From positions 147,448,926 to 147,512,925 of the forward strand of contig CM030358.1 in the NCBI GenBank assembly GCA_017893485.1: 64,000 nt of DNA, in the 5' to 3' direction. How positions within the stretch are numbered: position 1 is the first letter of the stretch; every line of letters starts with the position of its first letter. This DNA is from Hemerocallis citrina. Its lineage: Eukaryota; Streptophyta; Magnoliopsida; Asparagales; Asphodelaceae. Of this stretch, positions 32,214 through 42,824 are shown piece after piece. The notes below the pieces were generated by a model that searched no databases, was not told where the DNA came from, and was given only the letters and a program-made list of their open reading frames with translations. A program made the position numbers and the translations under genes.

Positions 32214-35200
32214 ATGCCGCCTCGCAAAGTCAGATCTAGGGGCTCCAATCGAGCGCCCATCCCTGACCAGCAGGAAGTCCTTCCTGATCCCACTCAACAA
32301 CAAGGGCAGCTCCCTCCTACCGTGGAAGAGCCGCTCCAGCGAAACCCTCCACATCCTGATCCGAAGGGGCCTAACCCCCAGAAACAGCCTCTTCATCCAG
32401 AGAACATACCCAACCACACTGCCTCCAGTGCCTCCATGGCCTCCCATCATCCCCGAGCCTCTGGTCGCCACGATGCCCATCCCAGACGCCCGGAGGATAA
32501 GGACCTTCGTCACCATCTGGACGAAAAGCGGGCTCGGGGAGAAGCCTCCCACCAAGAACGATCCCCCCGACACCGGGGACACAGGGGATCCCCCGCCCGA
32601 AGAGGGAGAAAAGACTCCCCCGATCACTACCGAGGGAGGCACTCACCGGCAGGTCGGCAGCAGCATCGGAACAATGAGGCACCCATCACCCGTGCCGAGT
32701 TCCAGCAATTCCAAGCTATGGTACGACAGGCCCTCAATCTCCGTCAAAATCCCAATGAGCCAAGGGCCCCCTCCCCTCGTCCGGTCCGGAGCCCTCGCCA
32801 ACGTTCCCCTTCTCCTCGACCCGCTCCTACCAATTCCAGACGCACCCCAAGTCCTCGTCGTTCCCGAAGCTACCGTCGCCGCAGCCCTCGCTCCCCATCC
32901 TACGAAGACGAGTCCCGTGGCTCGGCAGATCACCGCCGGAGAGATAACACCATGAACCGCCGCCTGAACGAGGTGGAAAAACTCTTGGGACGGATAAACC
33001 GGGAAGAAGAACTCAGGGGGAGGACCCTCCGTCCTAGCCAACCCCCGTTCTCCCGGACCATAGTGGATACTCCTGTTCCCTTCGGTTTCAAACCTCCCCA
33101 GTTCGAGAACTACACGGGAGAGACCGATCCGGTTGACCACATCGAAGGCTTTAAGACTTTGATGCTCCTCCATCAAGCGTCCGACGCCCTCCTCTGCAAA
33201 ACATTCCCTGCAACTCTGAAGGGCCCAGCTCGAGAATGGTACTCTCGCCTTGCCCCGGCGTCAATATTCTCCTTTGAACAGTTCGAGACCCTGTTCATCA
33301 CCCACTTCGTCAGCAGCCGAAGGGCCGAGAAGACCAGCATTTCCCTGTTGCACCTCCGTCAGCAGAAGGGGGAGAGATTGAGGGACTACGTGAAGAGGTT
33401 CACAGCCGAGGCCAGAACTATCGCATCCCTCGACCAATCCGTTGCTACCGCGGCGTTCCAATCCAACATCCTAAATTCTAACCTCCGCTCCTCCCTCGCC
33501 AAAAAACCGCCACATGACTTTTCTGACCTCCTCCTCCGTACTGAAAAGTACATCCGAGCTGAAGAGGCCGAGGAACCGCCCAACTGGGAAGCAACCGCCT
33601 CCGGGTCTAAGAGGAAGGGAACGGAAGAAGAGGGACCCAAAAAGTTTCAGAAGGATAATGCTGGCCAGCGCCGGCCTCCCCCTAGATTTGAAAAATTTAC
33701 TCCCCTCACCACAAACATCTCCGCCATTTTCATGGAAGTCGAAAAAGAAGGGGTCCTGCCTCCAGCTCCAAAGATGAACACCCCAGCCAAAAGGAGGGAT
33801 AAAGACAAATGGTGCCGTTATCACCGGGACCATGGGCATGACACCAACGACTGCCGGGCTCTGAGAAACGAGATCGAAGCCCTCATCCAGAGGGGGCAGC
33901 TGGCGAAGTTTGTAAGAAAGGACGGGGCCGAACTTCCTCCCCAGCCTCGGGGGGCTAACAAACGTCCAGGACGGGAAGAGACGCCAGAATTCGAGGAAGA
34001 GCGAGTCCTCCACCTTATCCATGGGGGTCCAATGGGGGGCTCCTCGAACTCTTCTCGGAAAGCTTTTATTAGGGAAGTAAATTCTGTCCGGGCCACCCCT
34101 CCCCCCAAAGGGCTCGGAGTGCCCGTCACCTTCTCTGACGACGATCTCGAGGGCGTCCGCACCCCTCATTGCGACGCACTCGTCATCAACCTTCACATGG
34201 CCAATTTCAAAGTCGAAAGAATCTTAGTGGATAACGGGTCCTCCGTTAACATCCTATTCCTCGATGCTTTTAAGGGGCTGAAGCTCTCCCGAGACAGACT
34301 GAAGCCCGCCGGGTATACGCTCCATGGGTTCACGGGGGTGCCGGTGACGATCGAAGGGGTGATTACCCTCGATGTCACAGCAGGCAAAACTCCTACTACC
34401 CGCACGGAGTCGATGGATTTCATGGTTGTAGATGTCCCAGCGGCCTACAACGTCATTTTGGGTCGCCCCGGCCTAGCCGCCCTCGAGGCCGTCCCTTCGG
34501 CCTATCATCTCAAAATGAAATTCCCCACTCGGGCTGGAGTGGGAGAAGTTAGGGGCAATCAGGAACAGGCCCGCAAGTGTTACATGACCTCCACGCTCGG
34601 ACCCGTCCTCTCCTTAGAAACACTCGAGATTCCACAAGATGCTGCTCGGCCGACCCCCGAGCCAGTCGATGAGCTGGAGGAAATACTCTTCTCGGAGCAG
34701 GAGCCGACCCGTAAGTTCTATGTCAGCAAGGCACTCCCGTCCGCCCTACATTCAAATATTGTGAAATGCATCCGAGCCAACCGGGACCTCTTCGCATGGT
34801 CAGCAGCGGACATGCCCGGTATCTCCGAAGAACTCTTGGTCCATCGCCTCAGCGTCGATCCGGGGTCCAAACCGGTCCAGCAGAAGAGGCGCAAGTTCGC
34901 CCCCGAGCGCCAGCTCGCCATCAGCAGAAGAGGCGCAAGTTCGCCGGTATCTCCGAAGAACTCTTGGTCCATCGCCTCAGCGTTGATCCGGGGTCCAAAC
35001 CGGTCCAGCAGAAGAGGCTCCTCCGTTAACATCCTATTCCTCGATGCTTTCCAGCAGAAGACCCACTTGGCTCGATTTTGCTTCGCAAATCCGCTCCTAA
35101 GCGGACTAGAAGTAGCTCGCCATTCGAAACTGCTCCTGCATCTCTCAAACTTATCACACAATGGTTCGGAGTCCAGCACTCGGCTCGACTCTTCCTACTC

Positions 35201-35261
35201 GGCCCGTCTTCAGACGGGCCGGGGGCAGATCGCCGTTCGAAATTGCTCCTGCAGCCGTTGA
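32214..35261 (+). CDS. gag-pro: Gag-protease polyprotein with a scrambled C-terminus
   Basis: The first ATG in a good context is at 32214 (1,015 codons before the stop). Residues 1-290 are very basic and Pro/Ser/Arg-rich. The Retrotrans_gag core is about residues 320-410, including FETLFITHFVSSRRAEK and LRDYVKRFTAEAR. A zinc-knuckle-like WCRYHRDHGHDTNDC is at 533-547. The retropepsin site VDNGSSVNILFL starts near 672, and LGRPGL lies about 95 residues later. The start of RT (VDPGSKPVQQKRRKFAPE) is near 885, after which the frame enters duplicated pieces and 214-bp repeats. The open frame over 3 kb suggests gag and protease are intact. The last about 110 residues are an artefact of rearrangement. 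Confidence 0.88.
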   Translation: MPPRKVRSRGSNRAPIPDQQEVLPDPTQQQGQLPPTVEEPLQRNPPHPDPKGPNPQKQPLHPENIPNHTASSASMASHHPRASGRHDAHPRRPEDKDLRHHLDEKRARGEASHQERSPRHRGHRGSPARRGRKDSPDHYRGRHSPAGRQQHRNNEAPITRAEFQQFQAMVRQALNLRQNPNEPRAPSPRPVRSPRQRSPSPRPAPTNSRRTPSPRRSRSYRRRSPRSPSYEDESRGSADHRRRDNTMNRRLNEVEKLLGRINREEELRGRTLRPSQPPFSRTIVDTPVPFGFKPPQFENYTGETDPVDHIEGFKTLMLLHQASDALLCKTFPATLKGPAREWYSRLAPASIFSFEQFETLFITHFVSSRRAEKTSISLLHLRQQKGERLRDYVKRFTAEARTIASLDQSVATAAFQSNILNSNLRSSLAKKPPHDFSDLLLRTEKYIRAEEAEEPPNWEATASGSKRKGTEEEGPKKFQKDNAGQRRPPPRFEKFTPLTTNISAIFMEVEKEGVLPPAPKMNTPAKRRDKDKWCRYHRDHGHDTNDCRALRNEIEALIQRGQLAKFVRKDGAELPPQPRGANKRPGREETPEFEEERVLHLIHGGPMGGSSNSSRKAFIREVNSVRATPPPKGLGVPVTFSDDDLEGVRTPHCDALVINLHMANFKVERILVDNGSSVNILFLDAFKGLKLSRDRLKPAGYTLHGFTGVPVTIEGVITLDVTAGKTPTTRTESMDFMVVDVPAAYNVILGRPGLAALEAVPSAYHLKMKFPTRAGVGEVRGNQEQARKCYMTSTLGPVLSLETLEIPQDAARPTPEPVDELEEILFSEQEPTRKFYVSKALPSALHSNIVKCIRANRDLFAWSAADMPGISEELLVHRLSVDPGSKPVQQKRRKFAPERQLAISRRGASSPVSPKNSWSIASALIRGPNRSSRRGSSVNILFLDAFQQKTHLARFCFANPLLSGLEVARHSKLLLHLSNLSHNGSESSTRLDSSYSARLQTGRGQIAVRNCSCSR
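34818..35060 (+). other. Scrambled join of RT and protease fragments
   Basis: 34946-35018 repeats 34818-34890 with one base change. 34922-34945 repeats the end of that block (up to 34901). 35019-35050 is a copy of protease sequence 34239-34270, jumping back 780 bp. Joins fall at or near the word CAGCAGAAGAGGC. It marks where most of pol was lost. Confidence 0.88.
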
Positions 35262-36000
35262 ATGGATCGGAGTCCAACACTTGGCTCGATTTTGCTTCGC
35301 AAATCCGCTCCTAAGCGGACTAGAAGTAGCTCGCCATTCGAAACTGCTCCTGCATCTCTCAAACTTATCACACAATGGTTCGGAGTCCAGCACTCGGCTC
35401 GACTCTTCCTACTCGGCCCGTCCTCAGACGGGCCGGGGGCAGATCGCCGTTCGAAATTGCTCCTGCAGCCGTTGAATGGATCGGAGTCCAACACTTGGCT
35501 CGATTTTGCTTCGCAAATCCGCTCCTAAGCGGACTAGAGGTAGCTCGCCATTCGAAACTGCTCCTGCATCTCTCAAACTTATCACACAATGGTTCGGAGT
35601 CCAGCACTCGGCTCGACTCTTCCTACTCGGCCCGTCCTCAGACGGGCCGGGGGCAGATCGCCGTTCGAAATTGCTCCTGCAGCCGTTGAATGGATCGGAG
35701 TCCAACACTTGGCTCGATTTTGCTTCGCAAATCCGCTCCTAAGCGGACTAGAAGTAGCTCGCCATTCGAAACTGCTCCTGCATCTCTCAAACTTATCACA
35801 CAATGGTTCGGAGTCCAGCACTCGGCTCGACTCTTCCTACTCGGCCCGTCTTCAGACGGGCCGGGGGCAGATCGCCGTTCGAAATTGCTCCTACGGCCGT
35901 TGAATGGATCGGAGTCCAACACTTGGCTCGATTTTGCTTCGCAAATCCGCTCCTAAGCGGACTAGAAGTAGCTCGCCATTCGAAACTGCTCCTACATCCC
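35067..36000 (+). repeat. Tandem array, 214-bp unit, about 4.4 copies
   Basis: Units start at 35067, 35281, 35495, 35709 and 35923 (partial) with TTGGCTCGATTTTGC. Copies are nearly identical. Each has hairpins GGCCCGTC/GACGGGCC and CCGCT/AGCGG. Diverged related sequence continues to about 36080. Long open frames on both strands here are by-products of the 214-bp repeat and carry no domain. Confidence 0.95.
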
Positions 36001-36475
36001 TTAAACTAATCTAACGACCGGATCCTTCCTCCGGCTCGACTCTATCTCTCCGACTCGTCCTTAAACGGTCCGGAACCCGTCCCGACCGTAGACTGTGCCG
36101 AGCTGACGAGGTACCGACCCTCGTTTTGGGAAAAAATCACCCCGAGGTCAACTCGCCGTTAGATCCTCTCAAATTGTGTGCCAAAGCGTGATGAGTGGAT
36201 CCAGTAGTGCCACGTGCCCACAAAACGACAAGATAACGTTTTCTTGGTACTCGTGCCTGCCTCTGGATTCGCGCCACCATCCAACGGTTGTAGACACCCC
36301 ACGTCGACCGGCGTCAATAGCCGAGCGACAGGATCAGAATTGCGACAAAAGACTCGACGAACAGCCAATAGAAGACACTTCGGATAAATCGACCCCAATT
36401 TTATTAATGACTTGGACGAGTTTACAAAAAGATTACTACAGCGAGTTCAACAAAATATTACAAGGCATGACCCGC

Positions 36476-37165
36476 TCATTTCCTCCGAGGAAGGGGGACA
36501 CTCCGGTTCAACGACACTTTGGGTCGGCGCTTCTTAGCCTCCGAGCTCGTCTCCAGGCCGACGAACCGGGACGCCCCTTCGCCGCTGAGCCTCACAGTTG
36601 CCCCAACCGAAGCGCCACTTGAAGACACCGCCACACCACTTTGTGCATCGGCGGCTGACGCCCCGATGATGGGAGTCCGGGACGCCGCTTGGTAGAACGT
36701 GATACCTCGCTCGATCTCTTCGCGGGTACAGGAGGTGCTCCGGACGTTGGCCCTCACCGGCTGAGGCTTGAGCCGAGCGACCTCCTCCTCCAATTCGACG
36801 ATCCGGTCCTTCAGCGCCTCGTCCCTCACGACAATTTTGAACCGAGGAAGCTTCGCCGATCCAGGGTATTCGGCGCTGTCAGATATGACACGACGCAGAT
36901 GGGTCACCTCGATACTCTTGTCGACTGTCACCCTTTGCAAATGCTCGACCTTCTTCACGAGCTCATCTCGTTCGGCCAAAACAGAAGCCAATTCTTCTTC
37001 CTTAGCAAATAGCTCGGCTTCGGCTATCCGCAAGTGGTACACTTCGGCCAACAGATCCCCGTTCTTCATCTCCATATTGTACAGCATCCTCCTCGTCAGG
37101 TCGATCTCGCCCTCAAGGCGTTTCACGAGAGATAGATGGAACAGCTCTACTTGTCGCCGAGCCAT
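36476..37165 (-). CDS. Antisense coiled-coil protein of the Tat-type element
   Basis: The ATG at 37165 opens 229 codons. Residues 10-75 and 118-132 show heptad-like Leu/Glu/Lys patterns (VKKVEHLQRV, ELEEEVARLKPQ) and would form coiled coils. The C-terminus is Ser/Ala-rich and ends in a basic tail (KKRRPKVSLNRSV). Function unknown. It lies 160 bp downstream of the other antisense gene, on the same strand, and could be a further exon or a second gene; a possible acceptor (GTGGTAG) lies near 37178. No splice junction can be proven from sequence alone. Confidence 0.55.
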   Translation of the reverse strand: MARRQVELFHLSLVKRLEGEIDLTRRMLYNMEMKNGDLLAEVYHLRIAEAELFAKEEELASVLAERDELVKKVEHLQRVTVDKSIEVTHLRRVISDSAEYPGSAKLPRFKIVVRDEALKDRIVELEEEVARLKPQPVRANVRSTSCTREEIERGITFYQAASRTPIIGASAADAQSGVAVSSSGASVGATVRLSGEGASRFVGLETSSEAKKRRPKVSLNRSVPLPRRK

Positions 37166-37327
37166 CGTAGTGACGGGGGCCTACCCTACCACCGAACCAA
37201 ACACTTAGACAATTTCAAAGACAAAACGTTTTTTCATTTATCAAAAAGCGGTGGCCAGTCCGCAAAAGGCGTTACAAAGCTCGGAAGAAAAAGCAGAACA
37301 GAAACTACAAAAAGATTAACGAAAGAA

Positions 37328-39529
37328 TCAAGGGTCCACCTGCGTCTCCGCTCCCACCCCGGACGCATCGACGGGCGGTCCCTCGATCTCTCCCTTAGCC
37401 GGGTCATCCTCTCCCCCTCCGTCTTCGCCTTCGACCTCGTCCTCGGCATCCCCCTCCTCGTCGTCCACGGGCGACCCGGGCCACAGTCGATAATCGACTC
37501 GCTCGAAGCCGGGGACACGAGCCTGGACATGGTCCAGGGCCGTCTGGTAGGATCGCTCCATGTTCTCAGCCATATGTTTCTTCGCCTCTGCCTCAATCTC
37601 GGCTTCGACCTCCGCCCGGATCCTCGCGGCCTGCGCTTCCCTCTCCGCCTTCTCGTCGGCCAAGGACTTCAATGCCGCGGCAAGATCTTGGGCGGCCTTG
37701 GCAGCTTTGGCGGACTCCGCTTCGAGGCCCTCCTTCGCTTTCTTCAGGTCGGCGGTAAGGTCGGCCACCCGAACGTCCAGAGCCTCGGCCCGCCTCTGCT
37801 CGGCCTCGAGATCCTTGACCGCCCGGACCTTCGCCAGCCTGTCTTTCTCGCTGGCGGACTTCAGCTCCTTCTCCTGTGCGGCGAACGCCTCCATGAGATG
37901 GCCGAAGTGAACGGTGGCCTACGAAGACAACGATAAGTACGAAGTACGCACCGAGTAACAAACTTGAAGAAATTTGCGAACACTTACCGAAACAAGCCCC
38001 CGGGCGACTTCGTAAGTGTCGTCGCCGACCCTCCCCGCATTCAGCGCGGCCTTATCCTTCGGGGTCGCCAAGTGTTTGACGACCTGCATTGACATCTGCG
38101 AGTTGCCGAGGAAACCATCATGATTCCTCACCAGCCAGTTCGGCACAAACAACTGCTTGTGCTGCTCGGTCAGGATTTCCTCGGCATTCTGAGTCAATGG
38201 GGGAAGCTCGAGCGCCAGCGCCGCATTGACATCAAAGACACCCTCGTTCACGGACGGGGCGACAGGGGCCGAGGTCTCCTCCACCACCACTACCTCCGAA
38301 GGCACCTCGGCAGCCGGGGGAGGCGGAGCAACGTTAGTGGCGACCGCGGGCTGAACACCCGAAGACGCACCCTCGGCCGCCCTCTTCCTTTTTCTGGTCC
38401 CGGTCAGCTTGGACCTATCGGCCATCATAGCTTTAAAGTCAATCTTCATCGACTCTGCATCAACAAAAAAAAAGAGAGGGGGAGAAAACCGAATCAAAAC
38501 AGACGAATTGAAGACTTAGGAAAAAAAAAATGAATGAGATGTCAAGAGCGTACTCGGATCGATGGGGCTTAGTCCGGACCCGAACAACACCTCTTCGGTC
38601 AACTCCCTCCAACTCAGTACCGGAAGGGCCGTGATCCTCCTCGCTACCTCCTCCTCGGCCTTAGATAGTGCGGGGTCGCCCCGCGCAAATTTCGGCACTT
38701 CCACCTTCCACCGGGACGGAATGTGCCAAATCGCTTCGCCCCTTACGATAAAATACTTCTCCCTCCAACCCTTAAGAGAGTCGGGATTCTCTACAATCTT
38801 AACACCTCTCCTCGGCCCCAAATAGTACCGGTACTCCGAGCCGTGTTGCTTGTTTATCCGATAGAGGCCCCGGAAAACTGACAGATCCGGCGCTACCTCG
38901 GCTCGGTGACACTGAAGCAAGAATGCGTTCACATGACGCCAAGTGTTTGGACTGAACTGAGTAGGGGCGAGACAATACCAGCCGAGGATCTGAAGTATGA
39001 AAGGGTGCAGCGGAAAACGCAGTCCCGCGTTCAAGGAGTCGACGTCAAACATGCACATGTCCGACGAAGGCAACTTAGTGTTTGCTCGCACCCCGGGGCC
39101 AGCGACCATCAGCTTGTACTCCGACGGGATAGCGAAAGCCTTCCTGATCCGAAGAAGATCCTTCTCGGTCAACGACGAAATGAGCTCGTCAGCTTCGGAG
39201 GGATGGAACGGATTAGGCTCCTCGACGATCTTCGACTTTCCGTAGATCGCTTTCTCCAGAAGATCACCCTCGTACTGCCTGACTCCCGAATGCCCGGACA
39301 GGACGGAAGGATATTGTCCTATCTCGGGAGCTCGTTTCGGGTTCTCCACAATCACCCCCACTATGGGGGGCGGGGTCTCCCCTGTCCTCTTCTTCTTCCC
39401 GACCCTCGACTCGACAGCCAGCGGTTCGGCCATCTGCTTCCCCTTCCTGCGAGCTTCCGCCCTACTCCTCTCCCCGGCGCCATCACCGCCCGAGGACGAG
39501 GCACCACTACCCGAGCTTACCCTTGACAT
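37328..39529 (-). CDS. Antisense gene with two introns, gypsy-type 'putative plant transposon' domain
   Basis: Exon 1 is 39529-38554, intron 1 is 38553-38455 (99 bp; GTACGC...TGATGCAG), exon 2 is 38454-37988, intron 2 is 37987-37919 (69 bp; GTAAGT...TCGTAG) and exon 3 is 37918-37328. Phases agree at both joins and the result is a 677-residue frame without stops. Residues 1-50 are Ser/Gly- and Lys/Arg-rich. About 115-260 match the domain Pfam names transposase (putative) gypsy type (PGVRANTKLPSSDMCMF, GLRFPLHPFILQILGW, PDSLKGWREKY). Exon 2 has a Pro/Val-rich linker and exon 3 a long Ala/Glu/Lys coiled coil with an acidic tail. Extra antisense genes before the 3' LTR are known in Tat elements; their function is unknown and I do not infer a transposase activity. 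Promoter not identified. Confidence 0.72.
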
Positions 39530-39599
39530 CCTTTGAAAAAGCTAAGGCAAAGACAAACTAACCTTTGAAGTGACGTTCACGGTCGGAGAATGCTCGCCT

Positions 39600-40580
39600 G
39601 AAATCGCCTGGCCCACGCGACAGCTAACGACAACACCGTGGAGCAAGAGCGCCGCTAGCAGAGGACTTAGAGAACAAAAGTGAATTCGTAGAGTGAAAAG
39701 TGAGAAATGAGCTCATGGGTGAAGGATTGGTAACTTATAACCTCAACTGATAACGGGCCTCCTTGGGAATCCAAAAGGCCCACTAAGAATCCCAAACGCC
39801 CTACAAGAGAGAGGCGGCGGTATGAGAGGGGTGGCGGAACTCCCCAAAAAACACAAGTTGCGACTCGGCCACCGGTCTAATGAGCCGAGCTATCGAACGA
39901 AACGCTCAGTGACCGAGCCACCGAGTTCGCCCAAAAATACCCGATTCCGCGCCCGGCAAACAGCGCGAGGTATGCAGACCGAGGTGACGAGATACCGACC
40001 CTCGTTTTTGGCAAAAAATCCTCCCGAATCAAAATCACCGTCGGATCTCTCCAAAATTCGCGTCAGAATCTGATGAACGGTTCAGATTGCGCCACGCCCA
40101 CAAAACGACAAGATAGCGTTTTCCCGTGATCCGAACCCCATCCTCGTGATGCGTGGCAAAATGAACGGCCCAGATCCGTCCACGCAGACCTTCCAAACCG
40201 CTTGCCATCGGCTTGGTCGGCCGAGCTACCGAACAGCTCAGCCGAGCAACCGAGCCACTTAATACGGAACGGCGGAACCATCAAGAAGACAAGTAAACAA
40301 CTCGGCCTCCGGCCCACCAAGCCGAGCCACCGAGTTCGCCCAAAAATACCCAACTCCGCGCCCGGCAAACAGCGCGAGGTATGCGGACCGAGGTGACGAG
40401 ATACCGACCCACGTTTTTGGCAAAAAATCCTCCCGAATCAAAATCACCGTCGGATCTCTCCAAAATTCGCGTCAGAATCTGATGAACGGTTCAGATTGCG
40501 CCACGCCCACAAAACGACAAGATAGCGTTTTCTCGTGATCTGAACCCCATCCTCGTGATGCGTGCCCAGATAAACGGCCC
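39600..40580 (+). repeat. GC-rich 3' repeats, first block
   Basis: Two copies of a unit of about 410 bp (near 39960-40375 and 40376-40550) contain GAGGTGACGAGATACCGACC, a GTTTTTGGCAAAAAATCC block and CACAAAACGACAAGATAGCG. A related CAAAACGACAAGATAACG block lies at 36222. No gene. Confidence 0.7.
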
Positions 40581-40582
40581 AG

Positions 40583-41490
40583 ATCTTGCCACGTCCACAA
40601 AACGACAAGATAGCGTTTTATGGGGATCCACGCCAAAGATGGACGGCCTAGTTGGTGCCACGTACCTCGGATGCTCCGAACCGAGGCACCGACCCTTCCA
40701 ACCAGGTCGCCGACCCCCCAAGCCGCGGCACTACGCATCCGGGCCGTGCTGCTGGGTTACCGACCCATCCAACCGGGTCGCCGACCCCCCAAGCCGCGGC
40801 ACTACGCACCCGGGCCGTGGTGCTGGGGTACCGACCCTTCCAACCGGGTCGCCGACCCCCCTAGCCGCGGCGCTACGCATCCGGGCCGTGGTGCTGAGGT
40901 ACCGACCCTCGTTTTTGGGAAAAAATCCTTCCGACCCTCAGGAGCCGTTGGATCTCATAGGAAAGCGCGCTCGTCATGATGGACGACCCAGGTCTTGCCA
41001 CGTCCACAAAACGACAAGATAGCGTTTTATGGGGATCCACGCCAAAGATGGACGGCCTAGATGATGCCACGTACCTCGGATGCTCCGAACCGAGGCACCG
41101 ACCCTTCCAACCAGGTCGCCGACCCCCCAAGCCGCGGCACTACGCACCCGGGCCGTGATGCTGGGGTACCGACCCTTCCAACCGGGTCGCCGACCCCCCT
41201 AGCCGCGGCGCTACGCATCCGGGCCGTGGTGCTGGGGTATCGACCCTTCCAACCGAGTCGCCGACCCCCCTAGCCGCGGTGCTACGCATCCGGGCCGTGG
41301 TGCTGGGGTACCGACCCTTCCAACCGAGTCGCCGACCCCCCCTAGCCGCGGTGCTACGCATCCGGGCCGCGGTGCTGAGGTACCGACCCTCGTTTTTGGA
41401 AAAAATCCTTCCGACCCTCAGGAGCCGTTGGATCTCGTAGGAAAGCGCGCTCGTCATGATGGACGTCCCAGATCTTGCCACGTCCACAAA
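40583..41490 (+). repeat. Higher-order tandem repeat, two large units with 71-bp inner repeats
   Basis: The block GCCACGTCCACAAAACGAC recurs at about 40588, 40996 and 41476, giving units of about 408 and 480 bp. Within each, a 71-72-bp repeat starting CCGACCCTTCCAACC runs in tandem: 40689, 40760 and 40831 in unit one; 41097, 41168, 41240 and 41311 in unit two. Unit two has one more inner copy, which explains its extra length. Confidence 0.88.
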
Positions 41491-41754
41491 ACGACAAGAT
41501 AGCGTTCTATTGGGATCCCCGCTAAAGATGGACGGTCTAGATGGTGCCACGTACCTCGGATGATCCGAACCGAGGTACCGACCATTCGAACCAACTCGCC
41601 GACCCCTCGAACCGCGGCGCAACGCATCCGGGCCGGGGTGACGGAGTGCCGACCCTCGTTTTTGGGAAAAAATCCTTCCGAGGAGCAGGAGGCGTCTGAT
41701 CGTTCCGAAATTCGCGCTCCATCTTGATCGAGGGCCTAGATGATGCCACGCCAT

Positions 41755-42145
41755 AAATAGGTATTAAAAATTGGTTTTTATTTATTTAAATCGGTTTATT
41801 TATTTAAAAAATTGCGAAAAATCGCTAAAAATTCGGGAAAATTAGCTAAAAATTCCAGGAAATAATTAAAAATTCGGGGAATATTTCTAAGCCACCGAAC
41901 GAGCAATTATTACCTAGAATACGCGGTTAAAGCCCCCGAACAATTAGCCAACACATCGCAAAATTAAATAAATCATCCGGAAAAATAGATAAAAACTCGA
42001 CACAGCTTCGGAGCATCAAAGAAGGAGAAACTAGCCTACCCCCGTGCTCCAGGATTCAAAAATCACCCATTCGGACTGCGATACAGTCCCACCGACCACT
42101 GAGTTAGTCAAACTACTCCTCAAAGACTGACCACCCTCAGCCTTT
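41755..42145 (+). other. AT-rich 3' zone before the polypurine tract
   Basis: It contains many AAAAATTCGGG and TTTATTTAAA words, like 1330-1900 in the left relative. No gene seen. Confidence 0.6.
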
Positions 42146-42161
42146 AGGAGTGGGGGGCTCG
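42146..42161 (+). promoter_or_regulatory. Polypurine tract
   Basis: AGGAGTGGGGGGCTCG directly precedes the TG of the 3' LTR and is nearly the same as that at 1928-1943. Confidence 0.88.
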
Positions 42162-42824
42162 TGATATGGTCAAAACAAGGGGTTCAATCGAGACCGTCCA
42201 AATGGGGCACGAATCCTACAGCTCAGGGACGAGACGGTAATTTCACATGCAAACGGGTCCGAAGCGGGTACTGGGTCTCCTTCTCACAGATCCAATAACC
42301 CGCAAACGGATCCACCACAGCTGGGCACGGGTTTCAACCCGCTGCCAACTCGATCCAGCAAGACACAATCAAGGTCCCTGATTAGATCTAAATCAACGGC
42401 CATGATTCACGTCAATCTTTACACTGGGATTTAGGGATTAAAATTCCTTATCTGATTACCAGAATATACCTTATCAGATTACTTTCCCAATCTGTTTACA
42501 AGGAGATTATTCTATATCAGACTACGCGGATTACATTCCAAAATTGTTCTCTAAGACGCCTATAAATACCCCCCACCCATCTCCATTAACAGGTAATCAA
42601 TCTTTTTCTAGTTAAACGCTCTTTCATAATCATTTCTGGTTACTGACTTGAGCGTCGGAGGGTGCGTCGCCGGGAACAACCCCGGTGTCTCGCACTTTTT
42701 GCAGGTGCACGGCGGGAGCGACGATCAGAGTTCAACGGAACAGGTATACAGGTTCTCCTATTCAGTTTCCCCAAAGAACTCACAAATTCATCTGTTTGCC
42801 CCCACACCGAATTTAGCGGCAACA
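42162..42824 (+). repeat. 3' LTR of the Tat-type element
   Basis: 663 bp, apparently identical to the 5' LTR, followed by the ATTAC duplication at 42825-42829 and then the right arm of foldback MULE 1. Confidence 0.95.

Larger units (their letters stand above)
31479..42824 (+). mobile_element. Young Tat-type Ty3/gypsy retrotransposon lacking most of pol
   Basis: Two 663-bp LTRs (31479-32141 and 42162-42824) enclose 10 kb, and ATTAC flanks both sides (31474-31478 and 42825-42829). Plus-strand order: primer site, gag-protease, scrambled RT fragment, 214-bp repeats, reverse-oriented genes, GC-rich higher-order repeats, AT-rich zone, polypurine tract. Gag type, primer site and an extra reverse gene before the 3' LTR fit the Tat lineage of Ty3/gypsy. 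It lacks reverse transcriptase, RNase H and integrase, so it must use those of a relative. Identical LTRs by eye mean very recent insertion. Confidence 0.93.

Noticed and set aside
32130..34196. Minus-strand frames of 100-240 residues
   Set aside because: They are shadows of the long gag-protease frame in GC-rich sequence and have no recognisable domain.
35061..35956. Several 79-104-residue frames on both strands repeating every 214 bp
   Set aside because: The array is non-coding. 214 is not a multiple of three, so frames recur as separate short pieces and have no domain.
37136..37936. Plus-strand frame of 266 codons
   Set aside because: It is the opposite strand of the antisense exon 3 and its downstream region; it is Leu/Arg-rich without a domain, while the minus strand has good introns and coiled-coil patterns.
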